A stretch of 64,000 bases of DNA, from assembly GCF_000420505.1 (NCBI RefSeq), contig NZ_ATVB01000010.1, positions 1-64,000 of the forward strand. The letters run 5' to 3'. Position numbers and translations under genes: made by a program. Below the pieces are notes generated by a model that saw only the letters and a program-made list of their open reading frames with translations, searched no databases and was not told the DNA's origin. Shown piece after piece: positions 25,667 through 35,475 of the stretch. The DNA comes from Alloscardovia omnicolens DSM 21503 (GTDB lineage Bacteria; Actinomycetota; Actinomycetes; Actinomycetales; Bifidobacteriaceae). The first letter of the stretch is position 1. The number at the start of each line of letters is the position of its first letter.

Positions 25667-26659
25667 ATGACTCAGCGTATTATTCTCGATTGCGACACTG
25701 GTATTGACGATACCGTTGCCCTCATGTATCTTTTCGGCTCTTTGGGGGTAGAGATACTGGGCGTTGTGGGCACTTTCGGTAACGTGACTGAAGATCAGGC
25801 AACGCGCAATAACCGTGCTTTGCTTGATGCTGCAGGATTAGCTCGTGTGCCGGCTTATCATGGTGAGCCAGTGCCGTCCTTCGAGAAAACGCTGAGTGAG
25901 TACGAGGTTGATGAAGGCTGTGAGAGATTCCATGGGCGAAACGGTTGGGGAGGAGCTCAGTTAGAGCTTCCCGCACATGTTGAGCGAGGAGATATTCTCG
26001 AGGGCGGAGTGGAATTCGAAGCGCGGATTGTGGAAGAATTGGGTTCGAAGGTTACTGTTATTGCTACCGGTCCTTTGACCAATATTGACGCCATGCTCAC
26101 ACACTACCCTCATCTTGCTGAGCGTTTGCATCTGGTGATTATGGGTGGAGCACTCACGCAGCCTGGTAATTGCTATAACCTTATTAGTGAAACCAATATG
26201 GTTAACGACCCGGAAGCTGCCAATCGTGTTTTCCACAGTGGAGCAGATATTACCGTTGTGGGAATTGACGTGACGCATCGCACTTTAATGACTCGCGCTC
26301 ATATGAACGGTTTTGCACAGCAGGGTGGAACTGCTGGACGCTTCTTGGCGGATGCTTTAGCCTATTATATTAATGCAAATGAGCAGGCGGATCCTGTGTT
26401 TATGGCTGGATCTCCGCTGCATGATCCTTTAGCTGTGGCAGCTGCTTTAGACCCAACGCTGATTACATGTTTCCCGATTAACCTCATGGTTGATTTAGAA
26501 GGACCGCAGCGTGGACGCACGGTAGGAGATCCTACGTTGATTAACTCTCCGGCTGAACATGTGCGCATGGCATTAGGCGTTGATGCTGAACGATTTGTGC
26601 CTGAATGGTATGCGCGTGTTTTGTCTGCATGTGAGCGGATGAATGCGGTGATGGAGTAG
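25667..26659 (+). CDS. Inosine/uridine-preferring nucleoside hydrolase
   Basis: 330 residues. The N-terminal calcium-binding motif is LDCDTGIDDTVALMYL, the oxyanion/substrate segment VIATGPLTNIDAML, and the C-terminal metal Asp lies in SPLHDPLAVAAALDP. The enzyme cleaves the N-glycosidic bond of ribonucleosides to base and ribose. ATG follows the lipoprotein stop with no gap, so the two are coupled; import of a nucleoside-like compound and its hydrolysis is a reasonable inference. Confidence 0.92.
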   Translation: MTQRIILDCDTGIDDTVALMYLFGSLGVEILGVVGTFGNVTEDQATRNNRALLDAAGLARVPAYHGEPVPSFEKTLSEYEVDEGCERFHGRNGWGGAQLELPAHVERGDILEGGVEFEARIVEELGSKVTVIATGPLTNIDAMLTHYPHLAERLHLVIMGGALTQPGNCYNLISETNMVNDPEAANRVFHSGADITVVGIDVTHRTLMTRAHMNGFAQQGGTAGRFLADALAYYINANEQADPVFMAGSPLHDPLAVAAALDPTLITCFPINLMVDLEGPQRGRTVGDPTLINSPAEHVRMALGVDAERFVPEWYARVLSACERMNAVME

Positions 26660-26752
26660 GCTGGCTTTTTGTACGGTTATATGGGCTATCTATGAGGCTT
26701 TGATCCGCTATTCTTTCCCTCTCCATCGCGTGAAGTCGATATGCGCAACCGA

Positions 26753-26795
26753 TATGCCACTTTTGAAGCCATTTTTGTGCATCAAAAGTGGCATA
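26753..26795. terminator. 14-bp hairpin after nucleoside hydrolase
   Basis: tatgccacttttga (26753-26766) and tcaaaagtggcata (26782-26795) form a perfect stem with a 15-base loop, about 95 bases after the nucleoside hydrolase stop. Downstream T's are lacking, so it may be a terminator or a palindromic element. The rest of the 26660-26940 gap shows nothing else. Confidence 0.55.
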
Positions 26796-26940
26796 GCAGG
26801 TGTATTAATCGGTTAAGCCGGCATGTGTGACATGTGCGGTATGTGCGCTACAACAGAAGACGCAACATTGCCCTTCTTCAGCCCTCAAACAACTACGAAA
26901 CTGGCGAAAACAGCCATCAATTCCAACCCCGCCCTCAAAA

Positions 26941-26961
26941 CTTGAGTCCTACTCACTCAAG
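26941..26961 (+). promoter_or_regulatory. Perfect HAIR operator of clpB
   Basis: CTTGAGT-CCTACTC-ACTCAAG is an exact match to the HspR consensus, and the arms extend to 12 bp (caaaacttgagt/actcaagttttg). It lies about 100 bases before clpB, upstream of a -10-like tataca at 26991-26996. HspR repression of clpB is well known in actinobacteria. Confidence 0.92.
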
Positions 26962-27058
26962 TTTTGGGAATAAGTAGAAATACAAACTGTTATACATATC
27001 AGAAACAAGGAAACTTGCATAAACAGAAGCATGCAAGTAAGAATAAAAGAGGTCTGAT

Positions 27059-29680
27059 ATGGAACAGAAATTTACAACAATGGCGCAGGAAGCCATTTCA
27101 TCAGCAGTTCAAAGCGCCTCTGCTGCAGGAAATCCTCAAGTAGAAACGCTTCACTTAGTTGATGCTCTCCTGAATCAAGAGCAAGGCGTGGTACGCGGTT
27201 TGCTGGAGGCTACCGGTGCAGACGTGCAGTCAATTGGCGCGGCAATCCGTAATGCTCTCGTAGCTTTGCCGCAGGTCAGAGGAAATACTACTACCCAAGC
27301 ATCAGCAGCACGCTCAGTTGAAGTAGCCCTGGTAGACGCTCAAAAAATCATGTCAAAAATGGGCGATGAATATATCTCAACCGAGCATCTGCTCATTGCT
27401 GTGGCTCAGGGTCAATCTCAAGCAGCAGGCATTCTCAAGAAGTTTGGCGCAACGGCTCAAGCCCTCACGCAAGCAGTTCCAAGCGTGCGTGGAGGGGCGA
27501 AAGTAACCAGCCCAGACGCAGAAGGCTCGTACAAGGCGCTCGAAAAGTACTCAACAGATTTAACTGCGCGCGCTCGCGAGGGAAAGTTGGATCCTGTTAT
27601 CGGTCGCGATAAGGAAATTCGCCGTGTTATCCAAATTCTGAGCCGCCGCACGAAAAACAATCCAGTACTCATCGGCGAGCCAGGTGTGGGTAAAACTGCT
27701 GTTGTTGAAGGTCTGGCTCAGCGCGTGGTAGCGGGAGATGTGCCAACAACGCTGCAAAATAAACGTGTAATTACGCTCGATATGTCATCAATGGTGGCTG
27801 GGTCAAAATATCGTGGTGAGTTTGAAGAGCGTTTGAAGGCTGTGCTGGAGGAAATTCAGCGCGCAGAGGGCAATATTATTACCTTCATCGACGAAATCCA
27901 TACCATCGTGGGTGCTGGAGCTACAGAAGGTTCAATGGATGCGGGCAATATGCTCAAGCCTATGCTGGCTCGCGGTGAGCTGCGCTTAATTGGTGCAACA
28001 ACGCTGGATGAGTATCGTGAAAATATTGAGAAAGATCCAGCTCTTGAGCGTCGTTTCCAGCAAGTATTCGTGGGTGAGCCAAGCGTAGAAGATACGGTTG
28101 CGATTTTACGTGGTTTGAAGGAGCGCTACGAAGCACACCATAAAGTGACGATTGGTGATGACGCTTTAGTGGCTGCAGCAACACTGTCTAACCGTTATAT
28201 TTCGGGTCGTCAGCTGCCAGATAAGGCTATTGATTTGGTCGATGAAGCAGCCGCTCATTTGCGTATGGAACTCGATTCTTCTCCAGAAGAGATTGATGAG
28301 CTGAGCCGTCGCGTTACGCGCTTAGAGATGGAAGAAATGCAGCTGAAAAAGTCCGAAGATATTGCATCTCAGGAGCGTTTGGAAAAGTTGCAATCGGAGC
28401 TTGCAGATACGCGCGAACAGTTGGCAGGTTTGAATGCTCGCTGGGAGTCTGAAAAGAGTGGACATAACAAGGTGGGCGATTTGCGTGCTCAGCTCGATGC
28501 TTTGCGCGTGGAAGCGGATAAAGCAACTCGTGAGGGTGATTTAGAGAAGGCATCGCGCATTTTGTATGGCGATATTCCGTCTATTCAAAAGGAGTTGGCT
28601 GCGGCTGAAAGGAACGCGGATGATAGCAAAGCTGAACAGAGCGAAACTGAGCCAATGGTTCCAGATCATGTAGATGCTGATTCTATTGCTCAAATTGTGT
28701 CGGATTGGACGGGCATTCCTGTTGGTCGCTTGATGCAGGGAGAAAACGAAAAGCTCCTGCATATGGAAGATGAGCTGGGCAAGCGCGTTATTGGTCAGAA
28801 AGAAGCTGTGCGTGCCGTTTCGGATGCTGTGCGCCGTTCTCGTGCAGGTATTTCTGATCCAAACCGCCCAACGGCTAGCTTTATGTTCCTGGGGCCAACA
28901 GGTGTGGGTAAAACGGAGCTGGCTAAAGCTTTGGCAGATTTCCTCTTTGATGATGAACGAGCGGTTGTGCGCATTGATATGAGCGAGTATATGGAGAAGT
29001 CCTCCGTTTCGCGCTTAATTGGTGCGGCTCCTGGCTATATCGGCTACGAAGAAGGCGGGCAGTTGACCGAAGCTGTGCGTCGTCGTCCGTACTCTGTTGT
29101 GCTCTTTGATGAGGTGGAGAAAGCGCATCCAGAAGTTTTTGACATTTTATTGCAGGTTCTTGATGACGGTCGTTTAACTGATGGTCAGGGTCGAACAGTG
29201 GACTTTAAGAACACGATTTTGATTATGACCTCGAACTTGGGTTCGCAGTTCCTTGTCTCGTCGGAGCTTGAAGGTGAGGCGCGCAAGCAGGCGGTAATGA
29301 ACGCTGTTCATGCGCACTTTAAGCCAGAATTCATTAACCGTTTGGATGATTTGATTGTTTTCGATCCTCTAACTCGCGATGAGCTTGCTCATATTGTTGA
29401 TATTCAGGTGAAGGCTGTGGCTGACCGTTTAACAGAGCGTCGCATCACTTTGAACGTAACGAAGTCTGCTCGCGAATGGCTTGCCGATAGGGGCTATGAT
29501 CCAGCTTTCGGTGCGCGTCCTTTGCGTCGCTTGGTGCAAAGTGAAGTAGGAGATCAGTTGGCGCGCATGCTTTTGTCGGGAGCTGTGCACGACGGCGATA
29601 CCGTGCTGGTCGATCAGACCGGTGGCGAGCATTTGGAGCTGAGCAGTTGGGCTACTGAAGACGTGCAACTGAACGATTAA
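27059..29680 (+). CDS. clpB: ATP-dependent disaggregase ClpB
   Basis: 873 residues, full length. N-domain ([15 protein letters not shown]...), first AAA module with Walker A GEPGVGKT and Walker [13 protein letters not shown], the coiled-coil M domain (about 410-530), then the second module with GPTGVGKT and [37 protein letters not shown]. ClpB hexamers thread aggregated proteins and hand them to DnaK, whose operon is also in this window. A HAIR site gives HspR control. Confidence 0.98.
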   Translation: MEQKFTTMAQEAISSAVQSASAAGNPQVETLHLVDALLNQEQGVVRGLLEATGADVQSIGAAIRNALVALPQVRGNTTTQASAARSVEVALVDAQKIMSKMGDEYISTEHLLIAVAQGQSQAAGILKKFGATAQALTQAVPSVRGGAKVTSPDAEGSYKALEKYSTDLTARAREGKLDPVIGRDKEIRRVIQILSRRTKNNPVLIGEPGVGKTAVVEGLAQRVVAGDVPTTLQNKRVITLDMSSMVAGSKYRGEFEERLKAVLEEIQRAEGNIITFIDEIHTIVGAGATEGSMDAGNMLKPMLARGELRLIGATTLDEYRENIEKDPALERRFQQVFVGEPSVEDTVAILRGLKERYEAHHKVTIGDDALVAAATLSNRYISGRQLPDKAIDLVDEAAAHLRMELDSSPEEIDELSRRVTRLEMEEMQLKKSEDIASQERLEKLQSELADTREQLAGLNARWESEKSGHNKVGDLRAQLDALRVEADKATREGDLEKASRILYGDIPSIQKELAAAERNADDSKAEQSETEPMVPDHVDADSIAQIVSDWTGIPVGRLMQGENEKLLHMEDELGKRVIGQKEAVRAVSDAVRRSRAGISDPNRPTASFMFLGPTGVGKTELAKALADFLFDDERAVVRIDMSEYMEKSSVSRLIGAAPGYIGYEEGGQLTEAVRRRPYSVVLFDEVEKAHPEVFDILLQVLDDGRLTDGQGRTVDFKNTILIMTSNLGSQFLVSSELEGEARKQAVMNAVHAHFKPEFINRLDDLIVFDPLTRDELAHIVDIQVKAVADRLTERRITLNVTKSAREWLADRGYDPAFGARPLRRLVQSEVGDQLARMLLSGAVHDGDTVLVDQTGGEHLELSSWATEDVQLND

Positions 29681-29726
29681 ACGCAAAACAGTAACAGCTT
29701 AAATAACAAGCTTAAATAACAAGCTT

Positions 29727-29760
29727 AGCCCTCTGCAGCTGTCTGTAGAGGGCTTTCTTG
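29727..29760 (+). terminator. clpB terminator
   Basis: agccctctgcag (29727-29738) and ctgtagagggct (29743-29754) pair with one G-U around ctgt and are followed by ttcttg. A 15-bp tandem repeat (cttaaataacaag twice) lies just before it. Confidence 0.82.
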
Positions 29761-29781
29761 TGCTCGCTGTACAGTTACATT

Positions 29782-30369
29782 ATGAAGAACATCAGTATTG
29801 AAAGCAATGATTTAGTTGATCCGAGCCGTTTTATTCGTGGTTATAAGGTGATGGTTCAGCTCGATAACGGTGAAACGAACCGCTATGACGTGGTTACGCG
29901 CCATCCGGCTGAAAATTTAGAAGATCTTAACCGTGACGAAGGCGATGCGGTCTCTATTATTGCTCGCTCTGCTGATGGTGAGCGTATGCTCATTATTAAA
30001 GAGTATCGTCCACCAGTTAACGGCTATGTGTGGGCTTTCCCTGCTGGGCTTATTGATGCTGACGATTCGAGCTTTGAACAGGCCGCCGCGCGTGAGCTTA
30101 AAGAAGAAACTGGTTACGATGTTGTGCGTGTTGACGATGTATTGCGTGCCACATATACCTCACCAGGGATGACGAACGAAACTGTTGCGTTTGTGTATAT
30201 GACGGTAGATGACGCGCAGACAGATGTACATCAGCACTTAGAAGATAGTGAGGATATTACTGTGCGTTGGGTAGACCGTGCTCAGGCTCGTGCAGTGCTT
30301 GAAGGCGCTGATTCCATAGATCAGCGCATGTCATTGGTCTTGCATGAGTTTATTCGGGAGAAGAAATGA
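29782..30369 (+). CDS. NUDIX hydrolase (ADP-ribose pyrophosphatase-like)
   Basis: 195 residues from ATG 29782. The Nudix box is GLIDADDSSFEQAAARELKEETGYD with the catalytic R-E-L-x-E-E; the box has the standard spacing with an acidic insert-like start. YRPPVNGYVWAFPAGL before it is typical of ADP-ribose pyrophosphatases. A TTG-initiated longer form from 29758 would read through the clpB terminator, so it is rejected. No SD is visible; a -10-like tacagt six bases before ATG suggests a leaderless message. Confidence 0.85.
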   Translation: MKNISIESNDLVDPSRFIRGYKVMVQLDNGETNRYDVVTRHPAENLEDLNRDEGDAVSIIARSADGERMLIIKEYRPPVNGYVWAFPAGLIDADDSSFEQAAARELKEETGYDVVRVDDVLRATYTSPGMTNETVAFVYMTVDDAQTDVHQHLEDSEDITVRWVDRAQARAVLEGADSIDQRMSLVLHEFIREKK

Positions 30370-30863
30370 TATTACGTTCGCCAGTTGAGCCGGATCGCGC
30401 AGCTATCGAGGATATGGTTAGCGATTTTGAAAGCCATAACTCTGCTTATGATGGAGCTTTCTGGGAGAAAGGTTCTTTTGATTTTGATGTTTGGTTAGAT
30501 GAGTGTCGTCGAGCACAAACTGAGCCAGTAAAAGAAGGATTCGTTTGCGCTCAACAGTTTGTTTCTTTTGATGAGACTGGTACAGCACTTGGATTTCTTA
30601 ACCTGCGTTTAGAACTCAATGATTATCTGCGTGAACAAGGTGGGCATATTGGATATTCCATTCGCCCTACCCAACGCGGACGGGGCTATGCGAAAGAGCA
30701 GTTGCGTTTAGGTTTGCAGAAGGCTTATGAAGCTGATATTAATCCTGTTCTTATCACCTGCCATAATACGAATCCTGCTAGCCGTGCAACTATTCTCTCG
30801 CAAGGTGGCGTTCTCGAAGATGTGCGCAGGGGAGTGGAGCGGTACTGGTTAAGCTTGGAATAA
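30366..30863 (+). CDS. GNAT-family N-acetyltransferase
   Basis: 165 residues; overlaps the NUDIX gene by four bases (ATGA). The acetyl-CoA site is the loop RPTQRGRGYAKEQLRLGLQKAYE, preceded by LGFLNLRLELNDYLREQGGHIGYSI. CHNTNPASRATILSQGG completes the fold. The substrate is unknown. A bidirectional hairpin at 30912-30946 follows. Confidence 0.88.
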   Translation: MILRSPVEPDRAAIEDMVSDFESHNSAYDGAFWEKGSFDFDVWLDECRRAQTEPVKEGFVCAQQFVSFDETGTALGFLNLRLELNDYLREQGGHIGYSIRPTQRGRGYAKEQLRLGLQKAYEADINPVLITCHNTNPASRATILSQGGVLEDVRRGVERYWLSLE

Positions 30864-30911
30864 ATTTGGAAGCATCTAAGATGATGGTGAAATGAGCGAT
30901 TAAATTATAAG

Positions 30912-30946
30912 TGTGGGCAGCTCTGTTAAAACATGAACTGCCCACA
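30912..30946. terminator. Bidirectional terminator
   Basis: tgtgggcag (30912-30920) and ctgcccaca (30938-30946) form a perfect 9-bp stem between the convergent GNAT and GH1 genes. Confidence 0.7.
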
Positions 30947-30957
30947 TGTGATTATTC

Positions 30958-32145
30958 TTAACGTGTCGGATGTTGAACTATACTGGTTTGTCCAATCTCA
31001 CCTAGCCAGCCTAGTGAAGGGCGTGGCTGGCGTTCGAAAGTTTCTTTATCCCAGCCAATCAATCCGAATGTTGGTTTGTATGATCCCCACTCATAATTAT
31101 CAAGTAATGACCAATGCAAATAACCATGTACTGTAATACCATCGTTCATAGCACTGTGTAATCCAGCAAGAGCATCGTAGGTATAGTCGATACGACGACT
31201 ATCGTCAGACGTGGCAATTCCATTTTCTGTTACAAAAATCGGTGTATGTCGTCCTACTTCCCAAGTGTGATGTACCGCTATGCCAAGTGCAGGTGGGAAA
31301 TATTCCCATCCTGTTAAAGTTCGCTCGGCATCAGTAGGAATCGGGACGGGGCCATTTTTACCGATAAATGTTCGCAGATATGCTTGAACTCCGATGAAGT
31401 CATCGCCTGCTGCAGCTTCAGTAAAATAATCCTCACGCGGATATTGGTATGCCTCCATTTCAGCTTCACATCCTGGTATCGCATGAAATGCTTGGCATGC
31501 AATTGTCCAACCTGCTTTGACTCCTTCTATAGAAGAAAGAACATCGCGTGCTCGTTTATGTGCTTCAACAAGATGCTGAGAGATAATTGAATCTGGTGAT
31601 GGTAAGGAAGAAGCCGCAAAATCAGACCCTTCTGTACCTCCCTGAGTGAGCGCAACCATATTTGGCTCATTGATAGTGCATACCCACGTCACATCATGAA
31701 GAATCGGCTTGACGTATTCAATATAGCGAGAAAAAATATCTGCGGCATCATCACGCAACCAGCCACCTTGGGAAGCAAACCAGAGAGGTAAAGTCATGTG
31801 ATGTAGCGTTACCATAGGTTCGATGTTGTACTTATGGCATGTATCAATAACTGCACGATAATGTAAAAGTTGTGCCCGAGAATACACACCTTCTATAGGT
31901 TCGATTCGCGCCCATTCAATGCTGAAGCGATACATAGTTAGACCAGACTGTGCCAGTAAGCGTATATCTTCTTCATATCGATTGTAACTATCACAGGCAT
32001 CACCTGAAGGTTCCTTCAAATCAGTCTGTGGTGCGTATTCGCGAGCCCACCAGTCGCTATTTGTATTGTTGCCTTCAATTTGGTGTGCAGCGGTGGATGC
32101 TCCCCAAATGAAATCTTGTGGGAATTTATATGACTGGGCAGTCAT
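30958..32145 (-). CDS. GH1-family beta-glycosidase
   Basis: 395 residues, cytoplasmic. FIWGASTAAHQIEG near the start, acid/base Glu160 in CTINEPN, and nucleophile Glu307 in FVTENG define a retaining GH1 enzyme (beta-glucosidase, 6-phospho-beta-glucosidase or beta-galactosidase). HWSLLDNYEWGSYKPTFGLI is the aglycone/glycone subsite segment; the Glu-Trp there binds the non-reducing sugar. It is shorter than the common 440-480 residues. It is the last gene of an importer operon, so it likely splits the imported disaccharide. SD aaaggaaa. Confidence 0.93.
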   Translation of the reverse strand: MTAQSYKFPQDFIWGASTAAHQIEGNNTNSDWWAREYAPQTDLKEPSGDACDSYNRYEEDIRLLAQSGLTMYRFSIEWARIEPIEGVYSRAQLLHYRAVIDTCHKYNIEPMVTLHHMTLPLWFASQGGWLRDDAADIFSRYIEYVKPILHDVTWVCTINEPNMVALTQGGTEGSDFAASSLPSPDSIISQHLVEAHKRARDVLSSIEGVKAGWTIACQAFHAIPGCEAEMEAYQYPREDYFTEAAAGDDFIGVQAYLRTFIGKNGPVPIPTDAERTLTGWEYFPPALGIAVHHTWEVGRHTPIFVTENGIATSDDSRRIDYTYDALAGLHSAMNDGITVHGYLHWSLLDNYEWGSYKPTFGLIGWDKETFERQPRPSLGWLGEIGQTSIVQHPTR

Positions 32146-32166
32146 AGCTTTTCCTTTCTTAAAGTC

Positions 32167-33009
32167 TTACTTAATACCTGTCATTGCTACGCCTTCAATG
32201 AAGTAACGTTGTAGGAATATGAACAGTAAAAGAATCGGTGTAATAATAAGTACTGCTCCAGCAAGTAGAACGCTGTAATTGGTTGCATTTTGACCAGTAG
32301 AGTAGAGGGAGAGCGCTACCGGCAATGTGTACATTGAGTCGGATTGAGCAGCTACTAATGGCCAGAGGAAATTATTCCAACTAGATAGGAAAGTCAAAAT
32401 AGATAGCGTTGCAATAGCGGGGCCACATTGTGGCAGTACTATCTGGAAGAAAATCCTTAGCTCCCCGGCTCCATCGATTCGAGCTGCTTCAATAACGGCA
32501 TCAGGAATCCCGGTCATAAATTGTCGCATGAGGAATACTCCCACAGGTTGTGTGAGGAAAGGTAAGATTAATGCGGCATATGTGTTAGAAAGTCCCAGAT
32601 TTGCAATAATCACAAAGAGCGGCACAAATGTTGCAACGCTTGGCACCATAAGCGTTACCATAACTGCGCCAAACACAATATTTTTGCCACGAAATTGCAT
32701 TTTAGCTAAGGCATATCCAACCATTGAGCAGAAAATGATATTTCCCAAAACAGTAATGACAGCAACAATAATGCTATTAGTGAAATATGTACTGAAATTT
32801 AGCTGTTCAAACCATTTCGTAAAATTCGCAAGGGTTGCGTGATCTGGCAGTAAACGTGGTGGCTTAGCTAATATTTCACGTTGTGTTTTGAGTGAGCCTA
32901 AAGCCATCCACAGAAATGGGAAGACCCATATGAGACTGATAACCGACAGGATAATATAAATTGGAATCCTGCGTGTTGCTGTACGAATATGCTTACTAGT
33001 TGATTGCAT
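32167..33009 (-). CDS. Sugar ABC transporter permease (MalG-like)
   Basis: 280 residues with six hydrophobic segments and EAA loop IEAARIDGAGELRIFFQIVLPQCGPA. SD agaggt before ATG 33009. It pairs with the permease encoded 11 bases upstream. No ATPase gene is in the operon. Confidence 0.93.
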   Translation of the reverse strand: MQSTSKHIRTATRRIPIYIILSVISLIWVFPFLWMALGSLKTQREILAKPPRLLPDHATLANFTKWFEQLNFSTYFTNSIIVAVITVLGNIIFCSMVGYALAKMQFRGKNIVFGAVMVTLMVPSVATFVPLFVIIANLGLSNTYAALILPFLTQPVGVFLMRQFMTGIPDAVIEAARIDGAGELRIFFQIVLPQCGPAIATLSILTFLSSWNNFLWPLVAAQSDSMYTLPVALSLYSTGQNATNYSVLLAGAVLIITPILLLFIFLQRYFIEGVAMTGIK

Positions 33010-33020
33010 TGTACGTACCT

Positions 33021-33938
33021 CTAATCTTCTGATTGCAGTAGGCGGAACTGCAATATGCTGACAAGTGCAATAATGATGAACAATACCCAGCTAGCTGCTG
33101 AAGCAATACCATAGCGGCCGAAACCAAATTGCTGGTAAACATAATATGCAGCTGAAAGTGTTGAATCGAGAGGTCCTCCTTGTGTCATGACAAAGGATTC
33201 CTCAAAGAATTGCAGATATGCAACAGAAATCAACACCGCCCCGAGCAGAATTGTAGGTTTCATTAATGGCAGGGTGATGTGCGTAAATATACGCCATTTT
33301 CCCGCTCCATCAACTGCTGCTGCTTCTTTTAATTCCGTTGGGATTGTTTGCAAGCCAGCGAGGAAAATAATCATGAGTGTTCCCATGTTGCGCCAGATAG
33401 TCATGACCATGAGAGCTGGTAAAGCGAAATGTGTATCGTGCAACCAATCAGGACCATGAATTCCTATGAGAGCTAGTATGGAGTTTAGCAATCCGTCTTC
33501 TTGTAAAATGTAGCGCCATACAACGGATACAGCAACAACACTTGCAACGACTGGAGCGTAGAGCATTGCTCTAAATATAGAATTGAGATGACGAGATCCT
33601 TTATTAAGGGCAGTTGCGCACGCCATCGCGATACAGATAGTTAGGGGCAAGCCGATAACAACGAAGATAGCTGTTGTAAGTAGAGCTTTGTGGAACCGTG
33701 GGTCTGTGAGTAGCGCAATGTAATTTTCCAGTCCTTTAAAATCTACGTTTAAAGGTGTGCGTAAATCACGTGATGTCATATCGGTAAGAGACATTCCAAT
33801 CGACGTAATTAGAGGAATGAACATAAATACGCTGAAGATTACAATGAACGGAGCGATAAAGCCCCAAGCCACTGCATTTTGTCTACGATGTAGAGTGTTT
33901 GGTGGCGTTCCCCTATTATTATCGGCTTGCTGCTTCAT
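33021..33938 (-). CDS. Sugar ABC transporter permease (MalF-like)
   Basis: 305 residues, six predicted helices, EAA motif KEAAAVDGAGKWRIFTHITLPLMKPT. Its ATG overlaps the binding-protein stop by one base (TAATG), showing coupling. Works with the MalG-like subunit. Confidence 0.93.
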   Translation of the reverse strand: MKQQADNNRGTPPNTLHRRQNAVAWGFIAPFIVIFSVFMFIPLITSIGMSLTDMTSRDLRTPLNVDFKGLENYIALLTDPRFHKALLTTAIFVVIGLPLTICIAMACATALNKGSRHLNSIFRAMLYAPVVASVVAVSVVWRYILQEDGLLNSILALIGIHGPDWLHDTHFALPALMVMTIWRNMGTLMIIFLAGLQTIPTELKEAAAVDGAGKWRIFTHITLPLMKPTILLGAVLISVAYLQFFEESFVMTQGGPLDSTLSAAYYVYQQFGFGRYGIASAASWVLFIIIALVSILQFRLLQSED

Positions 33939-35206
33939 TATTTACCTGTCCCGATCTTGTCTGCTTCTGCTTGGAGTTGTTTAAGGCCTTCATCAATCGA
34001 GAGGGAACCTTTATAGATTTGCTCCATAATTCGGTCTCCTGCTGCTGACACTTGTGGCCATCCTGGAACAGCCGGTGGAGCCATGGTGCTCTTTAGCTGT
34101 TCTCCATATGCTTTCAACTTGTCATCATTTGCGAGCGTGCTGTCTTCCCAGGCTTTCTGAGAAGATGGCAGGACTGTAGCAACTTTGTACCATTCGACTT
34201 GAGTGGTTGGATTGGTCATCCATTGGATAAATTTCCATGCAGATTGCTTGTTCTTTGACTCTTTCATAACAACCAAGTCAGCTCCTCCTACGAAGGAAGT
34301 GGAACTTTCACCGCGTGGGATTACAGCTGTGGCATATGACGATGAATCGCCCCCTTGGTCTGCAATTTGGCTGATAGTGGTTGGTCCGCCTGTCATGATT
34401 GGTGATTCTCCTTGAACGAATTGTGTAATACTTACGCCAGGAGTTGTGTCGAGATTAGTGTTGGTTATGCCCTCTTTAAAGAAGCTGTCGAGATATGTAG
34501 TAGCTTTCTTCATCTCAGGAGTGTTTAATGTCCATTTCTCTGAACTATCCATTAGCTGAACGCCGCTGGAGAAGAATGCCCAGAGTGTGCCCTGCCATGA
34601 ATCCGCGCCACTTGGAGAGATTAATATGCCGTTTTTGACGCCATCAACTTTCTTCACATCAGATGCCATTTGTTTGAGTTCATCCAGCGTTTTTGGTGCG
34701 TGGTTCCAACCGGCTTTCGCGGCAATGTCAGTGCGATAGTAGAGTACATGACTATCTACATACCATGGAACACCTAATTGAGTCTCATCTACTTGACCTG
34801 CTTTAAGAGGTCCTTCCGTAAAATCTGATAAATCGAAGTTTTCTGGTACTGCATCGAATGCTGTTGAGAAATCAGCCATCCATGTAGTTCCCATTTGAAT
34901 AACATCAGGCACTGTACCTGCAGCTATTGCGGTTTGAATCTTATCGTGTGCTGATGCCCATGGAATAGCTGTTACCTTTACCTTGGCATCAGGGTTATCC
35001 TTTTCAAATCCTTTGACGAAATCGCCAAGAAGATCACCCTCGTTACCCATTGCCCAAACTGTTAACTCGCCTGAAGCTGGTTTTGAATCTATTTGTGTTT
35101 CGGCTGCGCTGTTTGTATTACTGTTTTGTGAACGTCCGCAAGCGCCCATTCCGCAAATCAGTGCTACGCATGCAGCTAAAGTAATACTTTTCTTCCATTT
35201 GAACAT
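33938..35206 (-). CDS. Sugar ABC transporter substrate-binding lipoprotein
   Basis: 422 residues; lipobox MGAC with Cys23. Family-1 solute-binding protein (GELTVWAMGNEGDLLGDFVKGFEKDNPDAKVKVTAIPWASAHDKIQTAIAAG; VPWYVDSHVLYYRTD; GGADLVVMKESKNKQSAWKFIQWM). First gene of the importer-GH1 operon; two LacI-type operators lie just upstream. Confidence 0.92.
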   Translation of the reverse strand: MFKWKKSITLAACVALICGMGACGRSQNSNTNSAAETQIDSKPASGELTVWAMGNEGDLLGDFVKGFEKDNPDAKVKVTAIPWASAHDKIQTAIAAGTVPDVIQMGTTWMADFSTAFDAVPENFDLSDFTEGPLKAGQVDETQLGVPWYVDSHVLYYRTDIAAKAGWNHAPKTLDELKQMASDVKKVDGVKNGILISPSGADSWQGTLWAFFSSGVQLMDSSEKWTLNTPEMKKATTYLDSFFKEGITNTNLDTTPGVSITQFVQGESPIMTGGPTTISQIADQGGDSSSYATAVIPRGESSTSFVGGADLVVMKESKNKQSAWKFIQWMTNPTTQVEWYKVATVLPSSQKAWEDSTLANDDKLKAYGEQLKSTMAPPAVPGWPQVSAAGDRIMEQIYKGSLSIDEGLKQLQAEADKIGTGK

Positions 35207-35230
35207 GGTCGTTCCTCCTCGAACTCTTGT

Positions 35231-35273
35231 AATCTAAGCGGTTAGATTACATTAATATTTAAGCGCTTAGATT
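35231..35273. promoter_or_regulatory. Two LacI-type operators before the GH1 importer operon
   Basis: aatctaagcggttagatt (35231-35248) and tatttaagcgcttagatt (35256-35273) are two copies of an AATCTAAGCGSTTAGATT-like palindrome with centres 25 bases apart. They lie within 70 bases of the binding-protein start, well placed to be bound by the adjacent LacI regulator. The gap 35274-35475 shows nothing else. Confidence 0.82.
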
Positions 35274-35475
35274 TTATTTTGTCAAGTAGAGAATAGATGA
35301 ATGTCGAGGCATGTCATATGATAGAAAAATTTGATTTGAGGTGTGATTTATTGTAATTACCTGTATGACAGGCAGATAATAGGTAGCGATTTTTGTAGTG
35401 GAGCTTAATTGTATGCTGATTTAGAAAGCATAAAAAAGAAGTAGTAAATCTCCTGTTGCGTCGGGAATGAATGTT

